Positions 51,844-61,215 of a stretch of 64,000 bases of DNA are shown in pieces; position 1 is the stretch's first letter, and each line of letters opens with the position of its first letter. The notes under the pieces were generated by a model. The model saw nothing but the letters and a program-made list of their open reading frames with translations, was not told where the DNA came from and searched no databases. Origin of the DNA: Pelobacter propionicus DSM 2379 (GTDB taxonomy: Bacteria; Desulfobacterota; Desulfuromonadia; Geobacterales; Pseudopelobacteraceae); NCBI RefSeq assembly GCF_000015045.1, contig NC_008609.1:1233344-1297343 (forward strand). Reading direction: 5' to 3'. The position numbers and the translations under genes are program-made.

Positions 51844-53880
51844 TTAGAAAATCCACCTGGCCCCTCCCACAAAGGTTCTTCCCCGCATGGGATAGCCGTT
51901 GATGTACTCGTAGTACCTGTCCAGCAGGTTCTCCACGGCGAGGGTCAGTTCCAGGTTCTTCAGCGGACGGATGGCCCCCTTGATGTCCATTGTCATGAAG
52001 CCCCCCTTGTTGACCACCGGATAGGGATAGGAGGCGGAGTAGTCCGTGATGTACTCGTTGCCCGAATAGTTGATGATCAGTTTTGCGTCCCATTTCTCCT
52101 GGCCGGCTTTGACACCGAAGGCGCCGGTCCATTCGGGGACGTTCAGCAGGTGTCCGTGGCTAGCGCTGTCTTTGCTTTCACCGTCGTATCTGGTTTTGTA
52201 GGTGACGTTTGCAAACGGTTGGACGGAAATGTCCAGGCCGGCTGCCAGGCCGACGTCATAGGCCGCGTTCATCTCGATCCCCTGGATCGTGGCGCTGGAA
52301 AGGTTTTTATAGCTGGTCGCTCCCAGGGCGCTGTCGTAGTAGCTGGCGATCTTGTGGGAGAAGCTGGTGTGAAAGAAGGTGAAGCCCCCCTTGAGATGGT
52401 CTTTGGCGTACTCCACCCCTCCCTCGTAGGTGGTGCTCTTCTCCGGTCCCAGGTCGCGGTTACCCAGAGTACGATAGCCGTAGAGGGTGTAGTCGCTGGC
52501 CAGTTCTCGGGGGGAGGGGGCCCTGAAGGCCGTTCCGATGGCAGCCTTCAGGCTGAGGCCGTCGGTGATCTTGTAGACTATGCCGCCCCGACCGGTGACG
52601 TGATCCATGCTACGGGAGACGGGGGTACTGGTGAGCCCCTTGGTTGACAGGGTGTTGTTGTCGAAGTAGTCGTAGCGCACGCCGGCGGTGAGCAGCAGTT
52701 TTTCCTTCAGCAGGCTGAGCCTCCCCTCGGCGAAGGCGGCGTAGTTGTCGTAACGTGAATCGGGATAGTAGGGGGCGCCGCTGCTGCTGGAGGTGTCCAC
52801 GGAGTTGCGGTCCCACTGTCCGCCGATGATGATGCGGTGTACGCCGATGGGGAAGACGTTCTGGATGCTGACCCCCTGGGAGCGGTTGTTGGAGGTGAAC
52901 CGGTCCGCGTTGCCCGGACCGGGCATGCCCATGCCGCCGGTGCTGTAGGAGTCGTCCTTGTTGTTGTTGATGTAGTATTTGAGCGTCGCGGTTTTGTTTG
53001 TGTATTCAAAATCGAAGGAGTTACGGGCCTTTTTGGAGTAGTCGTCCGGGTCCTTGGCGTAGACCGCGCCGGGAGAGCCCAGGTCCCTGCCGACCCAGCG
53101 CTGGAAACCGACCGAAACCCGGTGGTCGTTCAGGAAACTGTAGCCGAGCCGGGTGGAAAGCTCTTCGCTCTCGTAGGCGTTGTTGTCGTAGGAACCCTTT
53201 GGTGTGCGGTAGTCGTCGCTGGCCGACGCTGCGCCGGAGATGAAATAGTCGATGCCGTATTTCTTGCCATGTATATCGCCGCCGCTTTTCCAGTACCCCC
53301 AGGAACCGCCCTCCGCGCCTATGGAGCCGTGAACTCCCTCCTCGGTACCGCGTTTGGTAATGATGTTGATCACACCCCCCATGGCCTGGGAACCGTACAG
53401 TACGGAGCCGGGACCTTTTACGATCTCGATGCGCTCGATCTCGCTGGCCGGAATTTTGGCCATGTTGGTGGTGCCGGCCCGGTTGCCGTTCACCAGCAGC
53501 AGCACCCTGCTGCTGCTCTCGGTGAACAGGTCGGTGGAAAGCCCCCTGATCTCTACGTTGCCGGTCTGGGCACCGTTGTACTTATGCACGTGGCCGATGC
53601 CTGCCTCGGCCATCAGCTCGCCCGCGTCCCGTGCCGATGATGTTCTGATCTCCTCCTGGGTGATGACCTGAACCGATGCGGGGATGTCCAGGGTGGATTC
53701 CTGGATTCTGGTGGCGGTGACGACCATGCGGTCAAGGGTGGTGTCGGCACTCTTTGTTTCGGTGGACTGCTGATCTGGTTGCGCGGTTGTTTCATTCTGG
53801 TCCGCATGGGCAGTGGAATCGATTATGTGCGGCATGACCAGGGCATTGCAGAGTGACAGAATGACGAACGGGTGCTTCAT
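51844..53880 (-). CDS. BtuB-like TonB-dependent receptor under a B12 riboswitch
   Basis: A 678-residue outer-membrane receptor. Signal peptide (MKHPFVILSLCNALVMPHIIDSTAHA), TonB box TLDRMVVTATR, plug motifs (DAGELMAEAGIGHVHKYNG, GPGSVLYGSQAMGGVINIITKR) and a barrel ending GARWIF. The cobalamin riboswitch directly upstream makes a cobalamin or corrinoid the likely substrate. GAGGGAGGAAAACAA precedes the ATG. cbiZ and the nitrilase-like gene follow on the same strand, so import and processing are probably co-regulated. Confidence 0.93.
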   Translation of the reverse strand: MKHPFVILSLCNALVMPHIIDSTAHADQNETTAQPDQQSTETKSADTTLDRMVVTATRIQESTLDIPASVQVITQEEIRTSSARDAGELMAEAGIGHVHKYNGAQTGNVEIRGLSTDLFTESSSRVLLLVNGNRAGTTNMAKIPASEIERIEIVKGPGSVLYGSQAMGGVINIITKRGTEEGVHGSIGAEGGSWGYWKSGGDIHGKKYGIDYFISGAASASDDYRTPKGSYDNNAYESEELSTRLGYSFLNDHRVSVGFQRWVGRDLGSPGAVYAKDPDDYSKKARNSFDFEYTNKTATLKYYINNNKDDSYSTGGMGMPGPGNADRFTSNNRSQGVSIQNVFPIGVHRIIIGGQWDRNSVDTSSSSGAPYYPDSRYDNYAAFAEGRLSLLKEKLLLTAGVRYDYFDNNTLSTKGLTSTPVSRSMDHVTGRGGIVYKITDGLSLKAAIGTAFRAPSPRELASDYTLYGYRTLGNRDLGPEKSTTYEGGVEYAKDHLKGGFTFFHTSFSHKIASYYDSALGATSYKNLSSATIQGIEMNAAYDVGLAAGLDISVQPFANVTYKTRYDGESKDSASHGHLLNVPEWTGAFGVKAGQEKWDAKLIINYSGNEYITDYSASYPYPVVNKGGFMTMDIKGAIRPLKNLELTLAVENLLDRYYEYINGYPMRGRTFVGGARWIF

Positions 53881-53904
53881 TTGTTTTCCTCCCTCGGGAA
53901 ATGA

Positions 53905-54190
53905 AGATGGCTCCGAAACAGGTCTTCCGGCTCAGGGCGACCTACTTGCCGGCCTTCCCACCATGGTATGGCCCATGACAGTGGCATTCCTCTGCTTCCA
54001 TATCAGAGTGCTCTCTTCGTTGGCTCGTCGAAGGCTCCTCAACGTACTGATGCAGTACGCCTCCGTCGCCTTCTTTCTCGCCGCCTTGATATCATCTCTG
54101 ATCTGAAACCGGAATTCGGCGTTCGTTCCCTTTACGGCCGCGGGGCGGCGCGGGTCTTTCACCCGCTTCCCTTGATTCGGGCGTGAAAAT
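53905..54190 (-). promoter_or_regulatory. cobalamin riboswitch with an inserted palindrome
   Basis: Minus-strand landmarks: AAGGGAAGCGGGTGAAAGACCCGC, GCCCCGCGGCCGTAAAGGGAACGA, then about 115 extra bases, then GCCACTG (53979-53985), GGGAAGGC (53952-53959) and B12 box GAGCCGGAAGACCTGTT (53917-53933). No terminator precedes the receptor start, so control is probably at translation. Ends are approximate. Confidence 0.93.
53996..54108. repeat. imperfect 100-bp palindrome inside the riboswitch
   Basis: ATCAGAG (54002-54008) and CTCTGAT (54096-54102) frame the element, and GTACTG/CAGTAC (54044-54049, 54053-54058) lies at the same centre, near 54051. Intermediate arms such as AAGGC/GCCTT also pair. 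It sits between the aptamer's two conserved halves, in a stem that varies in the family, and looks like a small mobile hairpin element. Confidence 0.7.
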
Positions 54191-54255
54191 CGGTTCAATG
54201 TTCGAGGTTCGAGGTTTCAACCCCTCACCTCTTCCTCCTTACCCCTCACCAGCTT

Positions 54256-57200
54256 TTACGCTCCTCCCTTCCGGAAGCCCCAGGCCACCAGGGTGATGAA
54301 GATGGCGAAACCGACCATGAACATCCAGGGGATGGGGGCGGACGAGGCGCCACCGGCGGCCGCGCCGCTCTTTACCTCTTCCACCTCGAAGCCTGCAACC
54401 TGGGTTCCCGTGGCCCCCTTGCCGCTGCCGTCCGGCGCGCGGCCGGAGGCGCCCCTGGCGGATGTTTTCGCTCCCGCCGCGCGCCCCTGGCGGGCCTGTG
54501 CCGGCCGGGCCGCGGCCGGGTTGGAGCCCACCTGCTTCATGTCGTTCAGCGCCCGGACGAAGCCGCTGTTCAGGGGGGCGAGCCCCGGCACGGACAGCAG
54601 GGTCGATGAGGTGAATTTCGTCAGATGCGGATTGTTGCAGGTGTGGTCGCAGCAGGCCATGCCCACCTCTGCGGCGGTTTTGGCGTACTCCTCGGCCAGC
54701 TTCTCGATCACCTTCCGGTCCGGTTTCCAGTACTCCTTGCGGGCGGTCTCCAGCATGCGCGCCACCACGGACTGGTAGGCCCACATGTTGTTTGACTTCC
54801 GGAACATCTCCTTCATCCCCAGGCCGTTCTTGTCCTGGACGTAGGTTTCATACATCTCCTGCCACTTGGCCTTGTCCACCGCCTCGGGCACCGTCACCTG
54901 CCACCCCCACAGGTGCTCGGTGACTTTGTCGATGAAGCGCGCGCCGGCGTAGCCCTCCTTCATCATGGCCTTGATCCACTCCGGGTTCAGGTAGCGGGCA
55001 CGCATCTCCCGCCCCATGTTTTTCTCCAGGGTCTCCTGGTGGGCCTGTGTGGGGTTGGTCATGTTGCTGACGAACACCTCCGGCGTTTTTCCGTCCACGG
55101 CGCGGATGGCCATGGCCAGGCCGCCCAGATACTGGTAGAAGTCGTCCGTATCCAACACGCCGATGGTGTTGGTGGAGCGGCTGTGGATGGCAATCTTGCT
55201 TCCTGAAAGGGCGTTTTTCAACAGCACCTGGCCCAGCTCCTCACCCCCCTGTTTACCCCCTTCGCTCCAGAACCCCTGGCCGTACAGGTAGCCGACCCGC
55301 CGGAAATAGACGTCGATGACCTTCTTCTCGTTGTCCCAGGTGTTGGAGGCCACGATGGCGTTTTCCAGGCCGTTGCCGTAGGCCCCGGAGGGTTCGGTGA
55401 AGATGCGCACCGAAGCCATGCGGCGGGCGGTCTCCTCCGGCACCCCTTTTTTCATCAGCATCTTCTGGGTGGTGAGGGTGTTGGCGCGGACGACGTTATC
55501 CTGTTCCTTCTGGTCCCTGGCAACGGAGACCGCTTTGTCCAAGAGGTCCATCAGCCCCGAAAACAGGTCGCGGTACAGCCCCGAGGGGGTCATGGTCACG
55601 TCGATGCGCGGCCTGCCCAGCTCGGCGCGGGGGATGGCCTCCACCCCCTGGACCCTGCCCCGCTCGTCCCACACCGGACGCACCCCCATCAGGTACATGA
55701 CCTGGGACTCCATCACCCCCTCGTGGCGGATACACTCCGTGGCCCAGAGAACAAAGGAAAGCTTGTCCGGGTAGACACCGTGGCGTGCGCGGTAGTTCTC
55801 GATCAGTTCCCCCGCCAGTTTGACGCCAGTGGCGTAGGTGGCGGGGGAGGGGACCCGGGCCGGGTCGAAGGAGTAGAAGTTCTTGCCGGTGGGGAGGGAA
55901 TCCGGGTTGCGGATCGGGTCGTTGCCGGTGCCGGCCGGGATGTACCTGCCGTTTAAGGCATTGATGAACGAGTCCAGCTCCCGCGGGCCACTGCGACGGA
56001 TGGCGTCTTCCAGCGCCGCGATTCTCTTTGCCCGTGCAGCGGGGTCGAGCCCCTTCTCAATGGAGATGATGGCCTCGGCCGTGCTGCGGATGTACCTCTC
56101 CTCGGGCGATTTTCCGAAGGTGTGCAGGCCGAAGGGGGTGGTGGTCTCGGCGATATCCTTTATGTGGTGCTCAAGCTCTTCCACGTCGTCATGGGTGGCG
56201 ATGGCCTTCAGTTTCAGGTCGGTCAGCATGCCGCTCTTCCCGGCGATGCGGTTGACCTCCTCCAGCTTGGAGGCCGCCAATTGGGGCGATTTCTCCCGGG
56301 CGTTGTTGTAATCGCTGATCAGGGCCGCCAGTTCTTTCAGGTCGCGGTTCATGCCGGCCTTGTCGAAGGGAGGGGTCATGTAGTCCACCACCACCGCCAT
56401 GCCGCGGCGCTTGGCCTGGATCCCTTCCCCCACGTCATCCACGATGTAGGGGTAGATGTTGGGCAGATCCTGGATCAGCACCTCGGAGGGATCCTCTCTG
56501 GTAAAGCCGATCTCCTTGCCCCCCATCCACTCGTGGGTGCCGTGGGTGCCGATGTGGGCCAGGGCATCGGCCCTGAATCCCTTCTTCAGCCAGAGATAGT
56601 AGGCCAGGTACTGGTGATGGGGCGCGATGGTGGGGTCATGGTAGGCCTTGACGATGTTCTGCGCCCACCCCTTGGCCGGCTGGGGCATGAGCAGCACGTT
56701 GCCGTAGCGCACCCCGGGAAGGATGAGGAATGCCTTCCCCGTTTCGTCGCGCCAGGTCATCATGCCGTTGTTTTTCTCCGGCTCTCCCCAGTCCCTGGTG
56801 ACCGACTTCCTGAAGGCGGGGGGAAGCTCGCGGAGCCACTTCCTGTAGGTTTCCACCGGCAGCAGCAATGCCCGGCCGCTGCGGGCCAGGCGGTCCATCT
56901 CGGCCGGGGCCCAGTTGGCCACGTTGCGGCCGTATCCGATGACATCGTCGTAGATGCGCTTCTTGGTCAGCTCATCCCGACCAGTGTCGTACCCCTCGGC
57001 CTTCATCCGGTTGAGGATCTCGTACAGGCTGTCCGGCAGCACGTTCAGGTAGGCGGCGCCGATCCCCTGCTTCCCCGGCGGGTAGCTGTAATAGATCAGG
57101 GCGATCTTCTTGTCCCTGTTGTTCTTTGTCTGGAGGTTGATCCAGGCCTTGACCCGGTCCACCAGCCGCTCGATGCGCTCCGGGATCGGCGTGGTGGTCA

Positions 57201-58278
57201 CGTATTCCAGGCCGCTCTCCTGATCAACCACCTTTTCCCGGGAGGCCACCACCGTGGGCTGGATGATGCCGGCCAGCTCCGGCAGTCCCACGCTGGAAGA
57301 GCGCTCGAAGATGTCCAGCCCCACCGGGGATTTCTCCCATTCCTCCCGGGACTGGGACATGAGGGTGATGGCGTCGATCACCGGCACTCCCAGCCTGGAG
57401 AGGATCGGGATGGCGCGCTGGGGCGACATGCCCACCTTGAGGGAAACGCCGATCACCGCCTGGACCCGGCTCTTGCCCTCCCTGTCCATCAGAAACCGCT
57501 CCACGGCCACTTCCGAGGGAAAGCCGAAAATCGGGATGGCGTTCATTCCCCGGGCCTCCAGCCGATCCACAATGGCGTCCACCAACTGCATCTCGCCGGA
57601 ATCGAGATGCGTCTTGAAGAAGGGGATGCCGACCCAGGGACCGGGCCGGGAGCGGTACAGGCGCCGGTACTCCTCAAAACTGCCCACGACCCGGTGGCCA
57701 TCCCGCAGATAATATCCCTGCTGGGGAACCCGGTACGGTTCGCGATACTCCACGCTCTGGCCGCAATCCCGTTTGAGCAGGAACAGCAGCAGCTGGGTCA
57801 TGTTTTCCACGCCGTTCTCACGGTAGTAGGCGTTCACCTTCTCGTCGTTGATTAGCCCCAACTGCTGGTCTTCCTTGCCGTAGTTGCCTCCCACCGCATA
57901 GACGCGCACCCCCTGGGCGATCAGATCCATGAGGTGCGGCTTCAGCCCTTCCACCAGGCGGCGGTCCATGATGTGGATGATGCCGATGCCGGACGCCGCG
58001 GCGGGGGCTGCCTGGCGGGCCAGGCTCCGGTCCAGTTTTTCTCCCCTCTTGCCGGTAATGATCCGGAAATCCAGGCCGAGGCTCTGCTGGGGAAAGCGGG
58101 CGCGAATGGTCTTGACCGCTTCGATGCTGGTTTTGGAGTTGAAGTCGCCCATCATCAGGTGCACGCCGGTTTTCGAAGGCGTTGCATCGGAAGATGGGGT
58201 AAGGATAAGCAGTGACGATACGAAGACAGCGAGAACGGCAGAGAACAGGAAACGGGGAGAAAGCCTATTCGGGAACAT
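54256..58278 (-). CDS. membrane-anchored, exported CobN-like chelatase (HmuS-like)
   Basis: A 1340-residue CobN/BchH-family protein. Unlike cytosolic CobN it has a signal peptide (about 1-32), a C-terminal Ala/Gly/Arg-rich linker (about 1250-1300) and a final membrane helix (IPWMFMVGFAIFITLVAWGF). Family blocks include HIGTHGTHEWMGGKEIGF, ALYYSYPPGKQGIGAAYLN and PRIDVTMTPSGLYRDLFSGLMDLLD, plus a CCDHTCNNPHLTKF motif near residue 1207. This layout is that of HmuS in Bacteroidetes, reported to strip metal from heme. Here the B12 riboswitch context points to corrinoids or cobalt. Overlaps the DUF2149 gene by 14 bases. Confidence 0.88.
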   Translation of the reverse strand: MFPNRLSPRFLFSAVLAVFVSSLLILTPSSDATPSKTGVHLMMGDFNSKTSIEAVKTIRARFPQQSLGLDFRIITGKRGEKLDRSLARQAAPAAASGIGIIHIMDRRLVEGLKPHLMDLIAQGVRVYAVGGNYGKEDQQLGLINDEKVNAYYRENGVENMTQLLLFLLKRDCGQSVEYREPYRVPQQGYYLRDGHRVVGSFEEYRRLYRSRPGPWVGIPFFKTHLDSGEMQLVDAIVDRLEARGMNAIPIFGFPSEVAVERFLMDREGKSRVQAVIGVSLKVGMSPQRAIPILSRLGVPVIDAITLMSQSREEWEKSPVGLDIFERSSSVGLPELAGIIQPTVVASREKVVDQESGLEYVTTTPIPERIERLVDRVKAWINLQTKNNRDKKIALIYYSYPPGKQGIGAAYLNVLPDSLYEILNRMKAEGYDTGRDELTKKRIYDDVIGYGRNVANWAPAEMDRLARSGRALLLPVETYRKWLRELPPAFRKSVTRDWGEPEKNNGMMTWRDETGKAFLILPGVRYGNVLLMPQPAKGWAQNIVKAYHDPTIAPHHQYLAYYLWLKKGFRADALAHIGTHGTHEWMGGKEIGFTREDPSEVLIQDLPNIYPYIVDDVGEGIQAKRRGMAVVVDYMTPPFDKAGMNRDLKELAALISDYNNAREKSPQLAASKLEEVNRIAGKSGMLTDLKLKAIATHDDVEELEHHIKDIAETTTPFGLHTFGKSPEERYIRSTAEAIISIEKGLDPAARAKRIAALEDAIRRSGPRELDSFINALNGRYIPAGTGNDPIRNPDSLPTGKNFYSFDPARVPSPATYATGVKLAGELIENYRARHGVYPDKLSFVLWATECIRHEGVMESQVMYLMGVRPVWDERGRVQGVEAIPRAELGRPRIDVTMTPSGLYRDLFSGLMDLLDKAVSVARDQKEQDNVVRANTLTTQKMLMKKGVPEETARRMASVRIFTEPSGAYGNGLENAIVASNTWDNEKKVIDVYFRRVGYLYGQGFWSEGGKQGGEELGQVLLKNALSGSKIAIHSRSTNTIGVLDTDDFYQYLGGLAMAIRAVDGKTPEVFVSNMTNPTQAHQETLEKNMGREMRARYLNPEWIKAMMKEGYAGARFIDKVTEHLWGWQVTVPEAVDKAKWQEMYETYVQDKNGLGMKEMFRKSNNMWAYQSVVARMLETARKEYWKPDRKVIEKLAEEYAKTAAEVGMACCDHTCNNPHLTKFTSSTLLSVPGLAPLNSGFVRALNDMKQVGSNPAAARPAQARQGRAAGAKTSARGASGRAPDGSGKGATGTQVAGFEVEEVKSGAAAGGASSAPIPWMFMVGFAIFITLVAWGFRKGGA

Positions 58279-58603
58279 AGATCACCTTGCCGTCCTTCAG
58301 TTTGTAGGCCGTGCCCAGGCGTTCGCCTTCGCCGGAGAGCCGCTTGTCGGTGACTTTTTGCACCTTGATCTCCTTCCCCTTCTTGGTGACGATCTCCACC
58401 CTGCCGTCGGCGCTCTTCTTCATGATGGTCATCTCCGACTTGGGGTCCATCATGTCCAGCATGTTGTAGGCCATGAACAGGGCGATCATCATGCTGACGA
58501 TGAAGACCACGCTCACGTCGAACAGGTTGGCCACGCCGGAAATGGGGTCCTCCAACGGCTCTTCGTATTTGTCGAAACGTCCCCGACGCTTAAGAAAGCT
58601 CAT
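58265..58603 (-). CDS. DUF2149 membrane protein (HmuU-like)
   Basis: A 112-residue protein with one membrane segment (FDVSVVFIVSMMIALFMAYNML, about residues 28-50), a periplasmic tail and the DUF2149 signature EPLEDPISGVANLFDVSVVFIV. It is similar in layout to ExbD/TolR. DUF2149 lies between CobN-like and ExbB-like genes in hmu-type loci. Overlaps its neighbours by 14 bases on both sides. Confidence 0.85.
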   Translation of the reverse strand: MSFLKRRGRFDKYEEPLEDPISGVANLFDVSVVFIVSMMIALFMAYNMLDMMDPKSEMTIMKKSADGRVEIVTKKGKEIKVQKVTDKRLSGEGERLGTAYKLKDGKVIYVPE

Positions 58604-59183
58604 CCGCTGCTTCCTCCCTGGGGATCTCCCGGTGCTGGCCCGCCGAACGCAGCATCCCTTCGGTCATGAATTCCATCTCGCGCATGTCGGCCCGCACCCA
58701 CTTTTCCTTGACCAGGGACATGACATAGGCCACCACGCTGCTGGCCAGGCCGACAACGACCGTGGTGAACGCGGTCACCATGCTTCCGGCCATCTTGGGC
58801 ATGTCCCCCTGGGCCATGGCGGAGAGCGAGATGCCCATGGGGATCAGGGTTCCCATCAGACCCAGGGCCGGGCCGACCCGGATGACGAAGCGGATTTTGT
58901 CCAGGGACTTGATCAGCCCCAGTTCGGCAGCCTGCAGCAGGCGCTCCAGAGCGATGTCCAGGTTGGCTTTGTCGGTGGTGGCCTCCAGTTCCTTTGCCAG
59001 GGCCGTGCGGTAGCGCTCCAGGGAGACGAAGCGTCCCTGTCTCCGGTCCAGGTATTCCCGCAGAAACCAGCCGAAGAAGACCACCACCCAGCAGGTGATC
59101 AGCACCAGAGCGGTGACCACCGGAAAGAGCAGCACCGATGAGATGATGAAGAGAAAACTTTCCAGTCCGGCAAGAATATTCAT
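58590..59183 (-). CDS. MotA/TolQ/ExbB-family proton channel protein (HmuT-like)
   Basis: A 197-residue protein with three membrane segments (about 9-31, 107-130, 140-160) and the family block LGLMGTLIPMGISLSAMAQGD ... ITAFTTVVVGLASSVVAYVMSLV. With DUF2149 it probably forms a proton-driven motor that energises the CobN-like protein or a receptor. GAGGAGTCGTAC precedes the ATG. First gene of the three-gene overlap. Confidence 0.9.
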   Translation of the reverse strand: MNILAGLESFLFIISSVLLFPVVTALVLITCWVVVFFGWFLREYLDRRQGRFVSLERYRTALAKELEATTDKANLDIALERLLQAAELGLIKSLDKIRFVIRVGPALGLMGTLIPMGISLSAMAQGDMPKMAGSMVTAFTTVVVGLASSVVAYVMSLVKEKWVRADMREMEFMTEGMLRSAGQHREIPREEAADELS

Positions 59184-59364
59184 GTACGACTCCTCTTTTT
59201 GTTGTGAATCGGAAAACGGTGACCTTACGTAAATTCGTGAAAAATGCTAAGTAAAGTCAGTGGTTTGTGTTTCTTTGGGTCGTTGTGTCTTCGCGTGATC
59301 ACATGCCGTTTTCGGTGAAAGGGTTTTGAAAAAGCAAAAACCGTAGTACTGCGTAACATCTGAA

Positions 59365-59517
59365 ACCAACCCCCCTCAGTCCCCCCTTGTCAGGGGGGAA
59401 GCCTTAATATTCCCCTGACAAACCGTCATCGTGGCGGCCATTGCCACCCTCTTCATCCTTGCAAGGGGGGAGGCCTTGAAGTCTCCCCTGACAAGGGGAG
59501 GTTTGGAGGGGGTTGGT
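59365..59517. repeat. inverted repeat element of about 150 bp
   Basis: ACCAACCCCCCTCAGTCCCCCCTTGTCAGGGGGGAAGCC on the left and its inverted relative (ending GACAAGGGGAGGTTTGGAGGGGGTTGGT) on the right. Inner hairpins (CCCCCCTTGTCAGGGGGG and CTCCCCTGACAAGGGGAG) are themselves palindromic. It fills most of the 375-base gap 59184-59559 between the ExbB-like and DUF2162 genes; nothing else is seen there. Confidence 0.75.
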
Positions 59518-59559
59518 GCGAAAATAACACAAGCGGTTTTTGGGCAATGTGCCCCAGCG

Positions 59560-60282
59560 TTATCCCCTTTCGCCCTTCCCGCCCCTGCCTGCCAGGTAGC
59601 CGGCCAGGGCCAGGAGCAGGATGAAGATCATAACGCCTGTGGCATCGGTACTCTGGGCAATGCGGTTTTCGCTGATGAACGAGCTGTACATCCCCCGGGC
59701 CGCCTCGATCTTGGCCGGGAGGAACAGCGAGGCGATGAAGTAGAGGCCGACCACGATCATGGCCATGCCCAGGGATGTCTCCGATGCCCCTGCGGAACGC
59801 GGCCGGGCGATGAGCGCCACCAGCAGTGCCATGAGGGCGAAGGCGCTCCCCAGGCAGAGCCCGGTGAGGAGCGGCGGCAGCTTGATCGCGTTCAGTGCGG
59901 CCCAGATGGAGAAGGTCATGGCGGTCAGGCAGACCGGGCAGGGGACCAGCATCAGCAGACGCGCCCTAGGGGGACGTTCGCAGCAATCGGCGGCCTGGTG
60001 TTCATGGCGTTTGCCGAAGATGACCACCATGCCCCAGGCGATCATGCCGGTCGCCAGCAGGGTGTGCAGCCAGGGGCCCTTGGCCAGGATCGGCTGAAGG
60101 ATCCGCATCAGCCGTTCCGCCGCGACGGCGATCAGCATGAACAGCCCCATATAGCCCCCCAGTGTCAGGGCGATCCCCCGCCTTCCGACCCTGCCGTAGC
60201 CAAGGCCTAGGCCGACCTTGAGGGCGAAGATCCCCAGGCTGAAGAGCATGCCGCCGATCCAGAGGATGATGTTCAGGTTCAT
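59560..60282 (-). CDS. DUF2162 predicted membrane transporter (HmuV-like)
   Basis: A 240-residue protein with six to seven hydrophobic segments. It opens MNLNIILWIGGMLFSLGIFALKVGLGLGYG, characteristic of DUF2162, and has a CPVCLTAMTFS motif near residue 113 (CxxC in a membrane context) after a charged HEHQAADCCERPPRA loop. DUF2162 is the last conserved gene of hmu-type loci. It could move metal or help redox chemistry; the function is unknown. Confidence 0.85.
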   Translation of the reverse strand: MNLNIILWIGGMLFSLGIFALKVGLGLGYGRVGRRGIALTLGGYMGLFMLIAVAAERLMRILQPILAKGPWLHTLLATGMIAWGMVVIFGKRHEHQAADCCERPPRARLLMLVPCPVCLTAMTFSIWAALNAIKLPPLLTGLCLGSAFALMALLVALIARPRSAGASETSLGMAMIVVGLYFIASLFLPAKIEAARGMYSSFISENRIAQSTDATGVMIFILLLALAGYLAGRGGKGERG

Positions 60283-60405
60283 GGCATTCCTTTCTTGTTC
60301 ACATTGGATTCGCTGTAAAAAGATTCCCCTCCCACCCCCGGACGGGAGAGGAATGGGGTATTCCCTGCGTACAGATATGTGCCGACCGCCGCATCCCCCG
60401 TTACA

Positions 60406-61215
60406 TCAGTCCCGCAGTTCGAACCTGACCGGCAAAAGCGCCCGGCAGGGGACCGGTCTGCCGTGGCGCAGGGCCGGCCTGAAGCGGGATGCCTTTACCG
60501 CTGTCAGCGCGGCTTCGTCAAAGCCGTGCCCCGCCTTTTCCAGCAGTTCCACCCCTTTGAGGGCTCCGCTCTCGTCCAGGGTCAGGCGCAGCAGAACCGT
60601 TCCCTCCTTGCCGAGCCGGCGGGCGAAACGGGGATAGACCGGCAGCACACGGCTCAGGTATGTCGGCCCTCCCTGGGCGCCGAATTCCCCCTCGAAGGGT
60701 TTGCCCGAACCGCCCGATCCGCCGGAACCGGAACCGGAGTTGCCGCTGGATGAGCCGCCGCCCCCCTGGGCCGTGCCGCCAGCGTCGCCTCCCCCGTGGG
60801 ATGTTGCGGCGCCGGTCTGCTGTCCCCTGGCAGTCCCTTCCGTTGCCGTTCCCTGGTTCACCGGGGAGGGGAGAGGTGGCTGCGCGGCGGCTTGTTTCTG
60901 TATGGGCGTGGCTATGGCCTGGGGCCGTGGAAGGGGCGTTGCCAGGGGGGACGGTTCCTGGTGCGCCGCCGGGCCCGGAGCAGCCGCTTTCCGCGTCGCC
61001 GCGCTCTTCGGGCCGGGGGCCGGACGCCCCCCCATGGGGGCGAGGGTGGCGAAGCTGGGCATCCGCAAGTCCACCATGATGCAGTCATGCACCTTTGGTG
61101 TGTAGGGAAGGGTGCAGCAGAAGGCGAACAGCGCCCCGTGCAGCACGAGCGATGACCAGACCGGCCAGGACTGGTCTGGCCGGATCAGTACTGTAACGTC
61201 ACTTCGCCGTAACAT
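60406..61215 (-). CDS. tonB: TonB family energy-transducing protein
   Basis: A 269-residue TonB. N-terminal membrane anchor (about 18-37), a Pro/Ala then Gly/Ser-rich spacer (residues about 65-170, with runs such as GGGGSSSGNSGSGSGGSGGSG) and a C-terminal TonB domain (YPRFARRLGKEGTVLLRLTLDESGALKGVELLEKAGHGFDEAALTAVKASRFRPA). It passes energy from ExbB/ExbD to the receptors. It overlaps the receptor's 3' end by 31 bases. The start has a weak ribosome site. Confidence 0.92.
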   Translation of the reverse strand: MLRRSDVTVLIRPDQSWPVWSSLVLHGALFAFCCTLPYTPKVHDCIMVDLRMPSFATLAPMGGRPAPGPKSAATRKAAAPGPAAHQEPSPLATPLPRPQAIATPIQKQAAAQPPLPSPVNQGTATEGTARGQQTGAATSHGGGDAGGTAQGGGGSSSGNSGSGSGGSGGSGKPFEGEFGAQGGPTYLSRVLPVYPRFARRLGKEGTVLLRLTLDESGALKGVELLEKAGHGFDEAALTAVKASRFRPALRHGRPVPCRALLPVRFELRD

